Positions 28,674-38,172 of a stretch of 40,003 nucleotides of DNA are shown here, piece after piece. The DNA is from a virus: IMG/VR virus record IMGVR_UViG_3300019890_000012, positions 1 to 40,003 of that record; one strand, given 5' to 3'. The notes below the pieces were generated by a model. The model did not search any database. It saw only the letters and a program-made list of their open reading frames with translations, and was not told where the DNA came from. A program made the translations under genes and the position numbers. Position 1 is the stretch's first letter, and every line of letters starts with the position of its first letter.

Positions 28674-30154
28674 TTGTTTTCGTCCTCGTCTGCCATCAAT
28701 CCCGCAGCGATTCCCTTAGCCGCCGGAGCCATCGTACCCGCCTTCATTGCATTTCCTGCCTCAGTCATAGCGCCCGGAAGATCAGCCGCATTATGCAGCC
28801 CGCGAGCGAGCGCCAAAGTGCCATATTTGCGGCCAAAGAAGTCACCGGCAGCCGCAGCCGCCACGCCGGGATTCCCGGTAGCAATTCCAGCGCCGCCCAC
28901 TGCCGTACGGACAACTGGCACCGCGTTCTTGGCCGAGAGGCCGGAGCGTACTTGTGAGTTGAGCGTCCCGCGAATCTGTGCTAGTTTGCTATAGGCGTCA
29001 CGGAGTTGCTGAAAAGGGGCCACATTATCCCCGCTCGCAGCTAGTAATTTCTCTGCTTGATTATCAATCGAATCGCGCACCGCAGAGGCCGCGTGCTGAT
29101 AAACTTGCTCGCCGGTGTCTTCGGCTAGTCGTTGCAGCGCACCTTTGACCGCGTTCGCACGCTCCCACGGTAGCTTGTTCAAAATTCCGTCACTATCCAT
29201 AGCTTCCGATTTCAAGGTTTCGAGGGCCTTGTTCACGGCGGCATTGTTCATGGCCTGGGCGCTTGCCTCGCCCGGAGGGATAATTTGGCCGGAAGCATTG
29301 CGGATATACATGCCTTCTAGCTCTTTGGCGGTCTGCGCCGGGTCATAAAGCTTGCCGGTTTGAGTCAAATTCTCTAGTTGGTCCCCGATAGCCTTACCCA
29401 CGGTCTGCATCTGCGCGTCCGCGTGTTTCAATTGCTCCAGGGGGGTCATATTGTCCATGGAGAAAATGGGTTTATCGAAAAGGCCCATTTCGGAGGGTAC
29501 TTCCGTATCTGTGGGACTAGGAGCCACTTCGGGCGCTTTCGGCCCTGAAACAGGGGTTTCCGGGGCAGCCACGGCGGTTTCTGCGGGCGCGGGCAATTCT
29601 GGCGTGCCAGAGGATAGCTCTTTGACGGTGCTTTCGCTCGCCGGAACTATATCCGCAGCTTCAGTGGCCGCTTTGGGAGCGCCATTGGTGATATCCATAA
29701 TGGCTTGCTGGACTTCGGGGTGCGGATTCATAGCGTAATGCGTGGCGTCATCAACCACACTTTTTGCACGTAAAGCGTCTTCCGGTAGGTTTTTCCAGCC
29801 CGCCGGGATCAAACTACCAATTTTGTCACCCCACGATTCTAGTGTAGGACCCATGCCCTCGGTCATTGCTCCAACGCCCTTCATGCCGAGACCGGCCAAC
29901 CCTTTTAGGAGGTTTGCGCCGCCATAGACAGCACCGGCATCATTGCCAATTTTCGTAACCATTTCGGCTGCTTTTTGTTCAGGCGGGGCCGTCTCACCGT
30001 AAACTCCCGGCTCGATTTGTTCCGCATTATCGATTTGGGCTTTATATTGGGGATATTTGGCAATAACCTTGGACGCAAGTTCTGTATCGTCCAAATTGTC
30101 ATACGCGCCGGGGTACTTAGCGCGAACCTTAGAAGCTAATTCGGCAAATGTCAT
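28670..30154 (-). CDS. Putative internal virion / ejection protein (494 aa)
   Basis: 494 aa. It opens with two tandem copies of a short unit (ELASKVRAKYP and ELASKVIAKYP), then Ala/Gly-rich helix-forming stretches with amphipathic segments (GGANLLKGLAGLGMKGVGAM) and a Pro/Glu-rich middle. Such proteins are ejected with the DNA and cross or insert into membranes. Its start overlaps the stop of the 395-aa gene (TAATG). Identification is by composition and position. Confidence 0.6.
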   Translation of the reverse strand: MTFAELASKVRAKYPGAYDNLDDTELASKVIAKYPQYKAQIDNAEQIEPGVYGETAPPEQKAAEMVTKIGNDAGAVYGGANLLKGLAGLGMKGVGAMTEGMGPTLESWGDKIGSLIPAGWKNLPEDALRAKSVVDDATHYAMNPHPEVQQAIMDITNGAPKAATEAADIVPASESTVKELSSGTPELPAPAETAVAAPETPVSGPKAPEVAPSPTDTEVPSEMGLFDKPIFSMDNMTPLEQLKHADAQMQTVGKAIGDQLENLTQTGKLYDPAQTAKELEGMYIRNASGQIIPPGEASAQAMNNAAVNKALETLKSEAMDSDGILNKLPWERANAVKGALQRLAEDTGEQVYQHAASAVRDSIDNQAEKLLAASGDNVAPFQQLRDAYSKLAQIRGTLNSQVRSGLSAKNAVPVVRTAVGGAGIATGNPGVAAAAAGDFFGRKYGTLALARGLHNAADLPGAMTEAGNAMKAGTMAPAAKGIAAGLMADEDENK

Positions 30155-31341
30155 TAGAGGATTCCCATAGGATCGTTGGAACTAGCTGCAACCGGTGCCG
30201 GTGCACTTTGGGCCGCGCCCACTTCGGGACGGGGTACGCCGCTGCCAATAGGCATGAGATTGTGGCCGACGGTCGACTGCACGGCTGCCGAGGGGCTTTC
30301 TTTATGCTCTGCGGCATCAAGCGCCTTTTGGCGGGTTTGTTCCCACCATGTAGGATCGCCTTCAACCACGTCTTGAAAGCCTTGCGCGTAGAAATCCATG
30401 AGACCGGTGAACCGACGCACTAGTTCATCGTTCAAACCGTCAATAATCCCGCCTAGTTTCGTGCGGATATCATCGAGTGGCAGACCTTTGATAATTCCAG
30501 TCCAAGAACCGAGCGTTCCAAGGATATCGGAGAGCTTCGTGCTGTACTCGGTCTTCAAAACTTCGTCTTCGCTTGGCACGCCGCCCGTAAAGACAGCCGC
30601 GAGACCAATAGCAATCTGCTTCAAGTCCTGTTTGGTCAAATTAGGGGTGCTGTGCAACCGTTGAGATTCCGTGGAGCACCGGTACAAGCCCTGAGAGAGC
30701 CAGTTACCGCGAGCCGCTTTTAACTGAGTAGCAATTAGCGTAACTAGCTGAGTTTTACGCTTTTGGTCGGCAGCGCCGGACTTGTCACCGGCAGTTTGAA
30801 CGCTAGGCGGGCTATTCGAGCGAACGTACGAGTGGCCGCCTTCAGTGTCCTCAATTTCTTGGATCATAGAACCCTTGGGATAGGGTTTACCGTTCTCGTC
30901 CATCTGCGAACCGTCGGCTTCAAACGCTGCACCTTCGCCCAATCTACCGGGTTTGGAGACATGCAGCGCCGTCACTAGTCGGTGGATAGCGTCTTGGCTC
31001 ACAACTTCCGGCCAATTGTCTTTTGCATCCTGCAAAATCTGAGCTTTTTGATCGTCGTCTAGATTGCTAGAGGCAGCCGCCGCTTTCAGGTCGGTAAGAG
31101 CCTGGGCTTTAGGAACAAGTCCCTTCTCAGCCTCAAGGCCGCCCTCTTCGTCAACGCCCGTAACCATCTTGGCTTGCTTGGCCTTTTCAACGGCTTGCTG
31201 AACGAGCGCCGCTTGCTCCGCCTGTTTTTGCTGATTGGAAACCATCATGTCGCCAATAGTCTGTGAGGGGTCATTGGGATTTAACCCACCCGCGATTAGC
31301 GACTGACTTTGCGTTGTATTGATTCCATAGTTATCAGACAT
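30154..31341 (-). CDS. Putative internal virion / ejection protein (395 aa)
   Basis: 395 aa, starting MSDNYGINTTQSQSLIAGG. Residues 5-22 recur almost unchanged in the secreted protein at 13411-13677. The middle is an Ala/Gln/Lys-rich coiled coil, then mixed helices and a Pro/Gly end. Small repeated QSQS/NPND residues suggest a flexible N-terminus that might lead the ejection. It lies between a zinc-ribbon gene and the 494-aa gene. Confidence 0.6.
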   Translation of the reverse strand: MSDNYGINTTQSQSLIAGGLNPNDPSQTIGDMMVSNQQKQAEQAALVQQAVEKAKQAKMVTGVDEEGGLEAEKGLVPKAQALTDLKAAAASSNLDDDQKAQILQDAKDNWPEVVSQDAIHRLVTALHVSKPGRLGEGAAFEADGSQMDENGKPYPKGSMIQEIEDTEGGHSYVRSNSPPSVQTAGDKSGAADQKRKTQLVTLIATQLKAARGNWLSQGLYRCSTESQRLHSTPNLTKQDLKQIAIGLAAVFTGGVPSEDEVLKTEYSTKLSDILGTLGSWTGIIKGLPLDDIRTKLGGIIDGLNDELVRRFTGLMDFYAQGFQDVVEGDPTWWEQTRQKALDAAEHKESPSAAVQSTVGHNLMPIGSGVPRPEVGAAQSAPAPVAASSNDPMGIL

Positions 31342-31480
31342 TTTCGGCTCCCTTACTAAATCCCACCGTCTTAAATTCGACTCCGACTAGCAACCCGCAC
31401 TTATAGCACCTGCCTAACATCGTCGTAATCCCATGCCAATGAATGTCGCACGTTTCACATACCCATTCGACGAGATACAT
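31334..31480 (-). CDS. Small zinc-ribbon protein (48 aa)
   Basis: 48 aa from ATG 31480, which shares a base with the TAA of the preceding gene (TAATG). CETCDIHWHG and GRCYKCG form a four-Cys zinc site. It overlaps the start of the 395-aa gene by eight bases. It is a rare zinc-ribbon insertion between two ejection-protein genes. A longer upstream frame has no start signal. Confidence 0.6.
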   Translation of the reverse strand: MYLVEWVCETCDIHWHGITTMLGRCYKCGLLVGVEFKTVGFSKGAENV

Positions 31481-32310
31481 TAGATTAACCCGGCAATATC
31501 TCCAGCCCCGCCCCCACCGCCACCAAATGCGCCGAGACCGGCTTGAATGCCGGAGAGTCCAAGGTCCGCAACTCCATTCCAAACCTGATTTTGTTGCGCG
31601 TTGCGCGTCACCGCGTTTTGATACGCGTTGTTAGCGGCCACACCCTGAGCGCCGAGCGTCGCACTTGTTTGCTGACTGTTTTGATTAATTAAGTCGGCTA
31701 GTTGAGTGGTGAGCGCCATATTTCCGCTAGAAAGAATCTGCGTGGCCTGGGCTTTCGACATGCCAAACAAATTCGTGAACATAGAATCGTCCATGCTCGC
31801 AACGGTCTTCATAGCTGAAGCTGAGGCATCCTGGCCCGCTTTGGTTTGCTGTGCGTCTACTCCGGCAGCCGCTTGACCGTTTTGCTGCGCCGCATTCACA
31901 TAGGGTTGAGCTAGTGCAACACCGGCATTCCCACGTCCAAGTCCGCCAGTGGCCGCCATAGCGTTTCGGATTGCATCCTGAGTCCCCGGCACGGTGGAAT
32001 AGATAGCGGTTTTATCGGCAGTCTTTTGCGCGTTAGCTGCATCACTATTTGGGCCATAGAGCGAAGAAATCTTAGACATGAGATCATTGCCAACGCCAGT
32101 AATACCGGATTGATACGCACCCCCGGCGGCATTGTTAGAGTTCATGTATTGCGCGAGCAATTTCTGCACGTTATCTGGCAAGCCGTTAATAAGCTGCTTT
32201 TGGTACGTACCGGAGTTGCTGATCGTGCTCAGTAAAGGAGCAATATCCACCGTCGGCAAACTTTGGCCGCCGCCGATCAAACCGCTAATAATACTTGTAA
32301 GTCCTGGCAT
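31480..32310 (-). CDS. Putative DNA ejection protein (276 aa)
   Basis: 276 aa, dominated by Ala, Gln, Asn, Ser and Gly with little charge. It starts MPGLTSIISGLIGGG, continues with QKQLINGLPDNVQKLLAQYM and ends in a Gly tail (GGGGGGAGDIAGLI). Low charge, amphipathic helices and terminal Gly stretches fit podovirus ejection proteins (gp7-like of P22, by analogy). It heads the three-gene ejection group. Confidence 0.6.
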   Translation of the reverse strand: MPGLTSIISGLIGGGQSLPTVDIAPLLSTISNSGTYQKQLINGLPDNVQKLLAQYMNSNNAAGGAYQSGITGVGNDLMSKISSLYGPNSDAANAQKTADKTAIYSTVPGTQDAIRNAMAATGGLGRGNAGVALAQPYVNAAQQNGQAAAGVDAQQTKAGQDASASAMKTVASMDDSMFTNLFGMSKAQATQILSSGNMALTTQLADLINQNSQQTSATLGAQGVAANNAYQNAVTRNAQQNQVWNGVADLGLSGIQAGLGAFGGGGGGAGDIAGLI

Positions 32311-32322
32311 ATAAATTTCTCC

Positions 32323-32595
32323 TTACACCTTCGTCGCGGGTCCAAGTCGGTACCACGTGGTTTTGTCCGTCTTAAAGTAAATGTACGCCGAGCCGCCAAC
32401 TAGTCCGATCAAAATATCCCCAATTCCACCTTGCGTGCTCGTTGGAGCCGCCGTTAGTACACCGTTAGAACCGACATGAACATGCCCGGCCTGAAAGAGC
32501 GTGGCAAGGTTTCGCTGAATAATGTTGGCGAAGTCGACTAGCTGCTTATCGGTATCTAGCGGTGGAACAATCTGTGCTGTCTGTGAAAGTGCCAT
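32323..32595 (-). CDS. Small virion-associated protein (90 aa)
   Basis: 90 aa, MALSQTAQIVPPLDTDKQL to LGPATKV. The N-terminal helix (DFANIIQRNLATLFQAGH) is followed by beta segments ending in YIYFKTDKTTWYRLG, a pattern seen in phage adaptor/fibre-tip proteins. It shares TAATG with the hub gene. Likely a tail component. Family not recognised. Confidence 0.55.
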   Translation of the reverse strand: MALSQTAQIVPPLDTDKQLVDFANIIQRNLATLFQAGHVHVGSNGVLTAAPTSTQGGIGDILIGLVGGSAYIYFKTDKTTWYRLGPATKV

Positions 32596-35500
32596 TATGC
32601 GTTTGCCTCAGCAACGTATTTACCCTTGCGGACATAAACTGTCGGACGAATCTTCAAGATTTGGCATTTGAAGGCGTCGCTAGATACCACGCGGAACATA
32701 ATCGTGGTGCCAGAAGTCGGTGAACCGCTTGCAAAATTTGGCACGAATAGCTCGTTGAATGCGGACATATCGTTCGTGGTCGCATAACCTAGTGAGCCGG
32801 ATGAATTGAGCATTTCAATCCACGTGATGCCTTTATCAACGGAGTAGTACACGTGAATCGTGGTGCCGGTATTTACACCCTTGATCCGGCAAGCGCGGGG
32901 AAGCGCCAAGTGCTCATCGTCACCAAAGGGAAAGCATTTCGTGCGAAGGTCAAACACAATCGGCGTCCCGTTATCGGTCGGCAATTGGAAACCGTTATAA
33001 GCTTTCCCATTCGTCGCGTCACAATAAAAGGCATCATTAAAATAAGTCGCCATCGTGCCAATGGTCACGCCGCTATGAACACGCCAATTGCCCTCGTAAT
33101 CTAGTTCGATGAGCGTGTTATTCGTCGTGCTGCCAGTCGTGGCAACCGAGAGGTAGTAAGATTTGTTGAAGAATAAACTAGCTGCCCGTACGTTCGCACC
33201 GCTCGTCAGGAGCCAGTTGACCGTGACGCTATCAACTTCAGGAATATTGTCCGCCGTGGCTGAAATAACCGCTTTCCATTGGCAGAATTCAAGAACCGTA
33301 TTTGTTGGGTAGCCGCCGTTCGTAACCGCCGCGAACGTCGCGCTAGTTAGGCCGCCAGAGGTTGAGGCTGTCCGAAAGAAAAATGAAACTGTCCCGCTAG
33401 TGCCGACTTGCTGAAACTGAAAGAGGCCCCAACCGGCGGGCACCGCGCCCGTATCGATAGCTGAGGAGATTAAGTTTGATGTGATCGCCCAATCTAGTTC
33501 TGCCGATTGAAGCGTGGGAGAAGTCACATTTGCAGCGTCAGTATTCAACGTCACCATGATCTTTGCCCAAATATTAGGCATGGCCGAGCCAATGGCGACA
33601 AAGCTAGAGTAGCCAGAAGATTGCGAGGCTGAAGTAGCAATCGTGATCGTAGCACTCGTTCCACCGGGAATGAGAGTGTTTTGCGTCAGAGCAGAAAGCG
33701 CGGTGATATCCGCCGTTGTCTTGATCGGGGCAGAAGTCCATGTGCCGGTCGTGACATATTCCAGCACGGGCGCATTCACTGAAGGCGCGTTAATATTATC
33801 CGTTGTGGATAAGTTGTAAATAACTTGCCAGTAGCGATACGTGCCGCCAGTAAGTGACACTGTGCCCGTTGGACTAGATAGCGTATCTGTCGTCGTCCAC
33901 GAAGACCCGTTGGCGCTGCCCTGGACTACCACACTGATAGAGGTTGATGCCGGATAGCTTGCAGTAAGAACTAGCTTCATGCCCGACGCTGTATTGGTCG
34001 TGCTGTGGGTATCGTTAATGGGCGAAGTCCAGGTGCCACTAGCAGAGATCGCAACCCGTGAATAGGCAAAGGAATAGTTATACGCGGCATGGGGTGAGCC
34101 GTTCGCGCACGTAATTTGAATCCAGTTGCCACCAAAGAATTCCAAACCAAAACCGCCACTGGCCGGGGTCGGGAAAGACGCTTGGCTCCATTTTTCTTCG
34201 ATGTCTGCGACATTGCAGTTAACAAATTGGTAGCCAACCCAATAGGTCACACCGCCGGTCATACCGAAACTAAGCGAAGGCTCCGAGCCCGTGTAAGTCG
34301 CTAGATTTGATGCGCTTCCCGCAAAAAGAACTGTGCCGGGCACGCCACCGTTATCTGCCCAAATTGTGAATTGCGCGGTTAGCGTTCCACCGCCGGTAGC
34401 TTGAATAAGCCAGAGGGCACCTTGAAAACCGGAATTAGGTAAACTCCAAGAGGTCATAGTGCCCGAAACTGGCGGCAAAATGGGATTTGCAATCATCGTG
34501 CAACGGTTGTTTAGCGTTCCCTGCGTAATATGCGTTTGGGCGGTATCGCCTGTATAGGGCACAACCGTTGGAAGCGTGACATTGCTACCGGAAATAGTCG
34601 CGGAGCCACCAAGTGAGCCCGCGCCAATAGCGGGCGCAAACTGTGTAGGCACCTGGAGCGTATCGCCAATCGGCGCTAGGTTAACTAGTGTGCCAGCCGC
34701 CCAATCCGCCGCATGGCTGTAACTAGCTTTCGGGTTGAGCGTTTGGATCGTGCCTGGGTTCGTCAGTAGGTCAATACCTGTAGACGCAGTTCCCCCCTGA
34801 AACGCAGCTTGGGTTTGCTGAGTATTTGACCTTTGCAAATATGACACCTGCGCCAAATTGAAAGTTAAGTCCTCGATAAAATCGGAGAGATACTGAACCA
34901 CGGACCCGTTCGTGTAGTAGATACCCTTATTCGGTGTCGCGGCCAGCCAGAGCATCGTCGGCGTCGAGATAATCGAGCGTGTCTGAATAGAGCGGTTGTC
35001 AATACAACCAACGGAAGACGAAACGGGGTTGTAGTAGAACGTGCCATCTGTGAGGCCGAGAATTTGACCGACTGTATGCTGCCCAAAGACCCACGGAATA
35101 CCGTTGTAAATATAGATCGCGGTCATTACGTCGTCTTGCGGCCCGTTGATCGTATTTTTCGGGTTGAATACGTCCGGTTGCCCGGCATTGCTCCACGCGA
35201 GCGTCTTGCCGGTGATATCAATAACGAAAAGCCGGTCCAAGTAGAGAGCGATATACTTGAATACTGGAGGCAGCGCGTTCGTCGTCGGGATAGCAGTAGG
35301 CGTCGAACCAACCGGCAAAATATCGGTGTAGGTCGTGGCTGTGTTATTCGGGATTGAATCTAGCAGGAGCCAATTGCCGTCGTTATTGTCCCGGTAAATA
35401 TTGCGGGCGGTGCAGCCATAGCCGCCCACCGGAATAGCTGTGAGCGAATTAGAGGTATGCGTAGCATCGTTTGTTACGGGACTGGAAGCCGATCCACCGT

Positions 35501-36095
35501 TGGACTCTTCAACGCCGCTGTAATAGACAAACGTGATCTTATATGTGTGAGCGCCAGCCGGGACCTGATTAGTGGTCGAGGTAACAACTAGTGTGGCCGT
35601 CGGCGCGGAGCCGGGAGCCTGGGCACCCATAGCTTTCGTCTTGGCCGTAGTAAAACTGTAGGTCACGCCGCCATAACTAGTATTGATGTCCATGACGATA
35701 GGACTATCAATCCCATTGCAGCCATACGCCCGGCTCTGATACGTCGCAAATTCAAAGTTAGCCGGGTTAGTGAATCCGGCGGTGATAGAAGTGAAGAGAC
35801 CGTTACCAGTTGAGGCTTTCAGTGTGCCCGCGTCATTAACAACAAAGAGCCGTGTGCCAGTGGCAAACACCGCTTCGTATTGGTCAAGGGCAGCGCCAGA
35901 GAATGCGCTATTCGGGTTCCAAATAGCACCCCCGGAACGCTTCTCCGCCTGGCCGGTCGCAGAACTAATAACGTTGCGCGTGCCAGACGTGAACATATTG
36001 GGCTGCACACGCCCGGAGTCTGCCGGGTATTTGGAGATGTACGATCCCCATTTACCGTTTCCCTTGTCGGGAATGTCAAATTTAACTTTATCCAT
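32595..36095 (-). CDS. Large tail hub / nozzle-type protein (1166 aa)
   Basis: 1166 aa. The first 420 residues look like a beta-propeller with repeated Val/Tyr/Gly blades (YEAVFATGTRLFVVNDAG, FEFATYQSRAYGCNGID, YIALYLDRLFVIDITGKT), as in tail-nozzle and hub proteins (T7 gp12- and P22 gp10-like, by analogy). The rest is beta-rich with Thr/Ser/Gly repeats typical of carbohydrate-binding modules, ending RPTVYVRKGKYVAEANA. It probably closes the tail and contacts the fibres. The assignment is by fold pattern. Confidence 0.6.
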   Translation of the reverse strand: MDKVKFDIPDKGNGKWGSYISKYPADSGRVQPNMFTSGTRNVISSATGQAEKRSGGAIWNPNSAFSGAALDQYEAVFATGTRLFVVNDAGTLKASTGNGLFTSITAGFTNPANFEFATYQSRAYGCNGIDSPIVMDINTSYGGVTYSFTTAKTKAMGAQAPGSAPTATLVVTSTTNQVPAGAHTYKITFVYYSGVEESNGGSASSPVTNDATHTSNSLTAIPVGGYGCTARNIYRDNNDGNWLLLDSIPNNTATTYTDILPVGSTPTAIPTTNALPPVFKYIALYLDRLFVIDITGKTLAWSNAGQPDVFNPKNTINGPQDDVMTAIYIYNGIPWVFGQHTVGQILGLTDGTFYYNPVSSSVGCIDNRSIQTRSIISTPTMLWLAATPNKGIYYTNGSVVQYLSDFIEDLTFNLAQVSYLQRSNTQQTQAAFQGGTASTGIDLLTNPGTIQTLNPKASYSHAADWAAGTLVNLAPIGDTLQVPTQFAPAIGAGSLGGSATISGSNVTLPTVVPYTGDTAQTHITQGTLNNRCTMIANPILPPVSGTMTSWSLPNSGFQGALWLIQATGGGTLTAQFTIWADNGGVPGTVLFAGSASNLATYTGSEPSLSFGMTGGVTYWVGYQFVNCNVADIEEKWSQASFPTPASGGFGLEFFGGNWIQITCANGSPHAAYNYSFAYSRVAISASGTWTSPINDTHSTTNTASGMKLVLTASYPASTSISVVVQGSANGSSWTTTDTLSSPTGTVSLTGGTYRYWQVIYNLSTTDNINAPSVNAPVLEYVTTGTWTSAPIKTTADITALSALTQNTLIPGGTSATITIATSASQSSGYSSFVAIGSAMPNIWAKIMVTLNTDAANVTSPTLQSAELDWAITSNLISSAIDTGAVPAGWGLFQFQQVGTSGTVSFFFRTASTSGGLTSATFAAVTNGGYPTNTVLEFCQWKAVISATADNIPEVDSVTVNWLLTSGANVRAASLFFNKSYYLSVATTGSTTNNTLIELDYEGNWRVHSGVTIGTMATYFNDAFYCDATNGKAYNGFQLPTDNGTPIVFDLRTKCFPFGDDEHLALPRACRIKGVNTGTTIHVYYSVDKGITWIEMLNSSGSLGYATTNDMSAFNELFVPNFASGSPTSGTTIMFRVVSSDAFKCQILKIRPTVYVRKGKYVAEANA

Positions 36096-36562
36096 TAGGA
36101 GTTGTATTTATATCCGTCAGCGTTGGTAAACGTCGGCGTTGCGTCCTGCTTCGCCTGTTTCCAGAGAATTGCAATATTCGTCGAGTACATATTTTGCGCG
36201 TACAAAACTTGCCCGTATAGATGCGGTGTAACCGTTCTACTCTTACTTCCCATAACCCAATTTTGAGCGCGGGATAAATGGCTGCCGATGAATTCCTTGC
36301 AGAGCAGAAAGTCAGTAAGCGTGATGCTGTAAAGCACCGCTGCGGAGTCAGTGGTTGGCTGCGTGTCTGAAATCGAAGAACCAAGCACGTTAGCGGTTGC
36401 ATCCGTGGGCGCACTCATAGAGTCCGCAATAGGCGAATTGATAGAGTTCGCCGTGCTATCGGAAAAACTTACTGTTTCAGTCGCAACTAGTAATGCCGGG
36501 TTGGTTGAATAGTCTACCTTGCTATACAGGTTGGACCCATAGAGAACCGGTCCAAAAGACAT
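36095..36562 (-). CDS. Tail-associated protein with duplicated LYG motif (155 aa)
   Basis: 155 aa. The motif LYGSNLYSKVDYSTN near residue 8 recurs as LYGQVLYAQNMYSTN near residue 116 (9 of 15 identical), enclosing a Ser/Thr-rich middle. The duplication suggests a protein that binds two similar sites, such as a linker between hub and fibre. It is coupled to the hub gene by TAATG. Family not recognised. Confidence 0.55.
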   Translation of the reverse strand: MSFGPVLYGSNLYSKVDYSTNPALLVATETVSFSDSTANSINSPIADSMSAPTDATANVLGSSISDTQPTTDSAAVLYSITLTDFLLCKEFIGSHLSRAQNWVMGSKSRTVTPHLYGQVLYAQNMYSTNIAILWKQAKQDATPTFTNADGYKYNS

Positions 36563-36571
36563 AGTTAGTCC

Positions 36572-37687
36572 TTAACGATATTCAGCAGCTTCCACAAAAG
36601 ACGTTCGGGAAAGCGCAGTACGGTTAACGTAAACCGTTCCGCCAGATGAATTTGTATTTCTACGCATACGAAGTTTATACGTTTTAGCTGATGTACTACC
36701 CGGCGCATCCCACGCTTTAATCGTCACCATCGTTCGCATCGTTTGGGCGGTCGAAAAGTCTAAACCGGCGGCAAACAAAAATTCTTGGATTGTGGTATTC
36801 GAGCTATCGGTAATAATTAGGTCAATCGCCGGTAATTGATTGCTTGAGCCAGTAGCCTCTACAGAGACGCTCATTTCAATTAAAACATGACTTGTGGATA
36901 GAATCGGCGTTACTGTAACGGTCATGCCGGTTGCATCCGCGTAGGTATTTGATGTTGAACTAGTTTCAGACTGCGTAAAGGTCGGAGCAATTTTTTGTAA
37001 CAGGGCAATTTGACCATAAGCCGGTACGTCTTGCACCGCCGTTGCATTCCCGATTCCTGTAATTTTGTTCGTACCCATTGCGACCGCGCCGGGCATCGTT
37101 ACAGGTGAAGCAAAAGCTAATACCGGTGTTGCACCACCTGTCGATGTAATTTGATTTGTGGTCCCGCTAACACTAGTTACGGTGCCAGCGCCTTTTGCAT
37201 TGATCTGTGTTTGAATAGCCGACGTGACGCCGGAGACAAACCCTAGTTCTGTGGCCGTGACCGAAGAGGCCGCGATATGGCCGCTACTATCCGTGACCAT
37301 AGCTTTAGACGTAGCAAGGGGTAGCGTGGGGCTTAAACCCGTGACGCCACTGAGGGTCGTTTCGACCGCTTTAACTTCGTCCTTCAAACTATTGTGATGG
37401 GCTGCGACAATCGTGGCCGAAACAGCCGCGCCCGCGCTATGAGCCGCCGCAGTCGTGCCGTCAGCGCCGCGTGTACAGCCGGTCAATGTTCCGCCGGACA
37501 CGCCGGTATACGAAATCACTTCGTTATCAATCGTGACGTAGCCAGCCGTCGGGAAACCCGTGGTAGATACCAATGTGAGCGTAACATCCCCGGACCCGGC
37601 AGGGCTGCCAAGTGTGGTCTGAAGCGAGTTTACCGCGATAGATAAGTCGGCGTCTGTGGCGACGCTAGTAGGCCATTTTGCGCTCAT
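36572..37687 (-). CDS. Tail fibre-like protein (371 aa)
   Basis: 371 aa. A beta-rich start (GDVTLTLVSTTGFPTAG, ISYTGVSGGTLTGCTRG) is followed by helical heptads (LKDEVKAVETTLSG), a trimer-like stalk (SSGHIAASSVTATELGF, SVSGTTNQITSTGG) and a compact C-terminal beta domain ending SRTSFVEAAEYR. Order and composition are those of short receptor-binding fibres. No chaperone or depolymerase motif is seen. Confidence 0.65.
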   Translation of the reverse strand: MSAKWPTSVATDADLSIAVNSLQTTLGSPAGSGDVTLTLVSTTGFPTAGYVTIDNEVISYTGVSGGTLTGCTRGADGTTAAAHSAGAAVSATIVAAHHNSLKDEVKAVETTLSGVTGLSPTLPLATSKAMVTDSSGHIAASSVTATELGFVSGVTSAIQTQINAKGAGTVTSVSGTTNQITSTGGATPVLAFASPVTMPGAVAMGTNKITGIGNATAVQDVPAYGQIALLQKIAPTFTQSETSSTSNTYADATGMTVTVTPILSTSHVLIEMSVSVEATGSSNQLPAIDLIITDSSNTTIQEFLFAAGLDFSTAQTMRTMVTIKAWDAPGSTSAKTYKLRMRRNTNSSGGTVYVNRTALSRTSFVEAAEYR

Positions 37688-37700
37688 GTGATACTCCTAA

Positions 37701-38162
37701 TTAGTTAAAAGTGATTGCCCAAGCAACGGTAAGCGAGTCACCCGCAGCTTTGGTATACGGTCCAAGTAAAACGTGGGCAAACATAGTCCCGCTCGATGAG
37801 GCGGAGAAAAGACCGGCCTCCGCAACTACCCCGGTAGCTACCCCGGCACCGAAGACTGCGGTTTTTGTCAGTACGTTCGAGCTAGAAGTAGGTGTCGCTG
37901 TCTGGCGAGCATAGCCGCCACCTGCAAATTCCGTGGTGAGCGTTGTGTCGCCAGATGCGGGCGACGTTACGCCAGTGCCAAGCCCCATGTAGGGCATGAA
38001 AATAGCAACCTGTGAAGCTTGAACAAGCCAAGTAGCAAGAGCGGTTTTACCCACCGTCACGACTAGGTTATTTCGCGTCTCATCAACCTTTACTTTTCCG
38101 TCCGGGCCAGTCAGCACAATGTGAACGCTGCCGGTGATAGTGATATTGTCTTTCGTATCCAT
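37701..38162 (-). CDS. Structural / appendage protein (153 aa)
   Basis: 153 aa. It starts MDTKDNITITGSVHIVLTG and DETRNNLVVTVGKTALATWL, a motif familiar in phage structural proteins beside fibres, then a Gly/Thr-rich beta barrel (GLGTGVTSPASGDTTL, FAGGGYARQTATP). Probably part of the fibre base or a decoration. Next to adaptor and fibre genes. Confidence 0.6.
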   Translation of the reverse strand: MDTKDNITITGSVHIVLTGPDGKVKVDETRNNLVVTVGKTALATWLVQASQVAIFMPYMGLGTGVTSPASGDTTLTTEFAGGGYARQTATPTSSSNVLTKTAVFGAGVATGVVAEAGLFSASSSGTMFAHVLLGPYTKAAGDSLTVAWAITFN

Positions 38163-38172
38163 TTCTGGCTCC

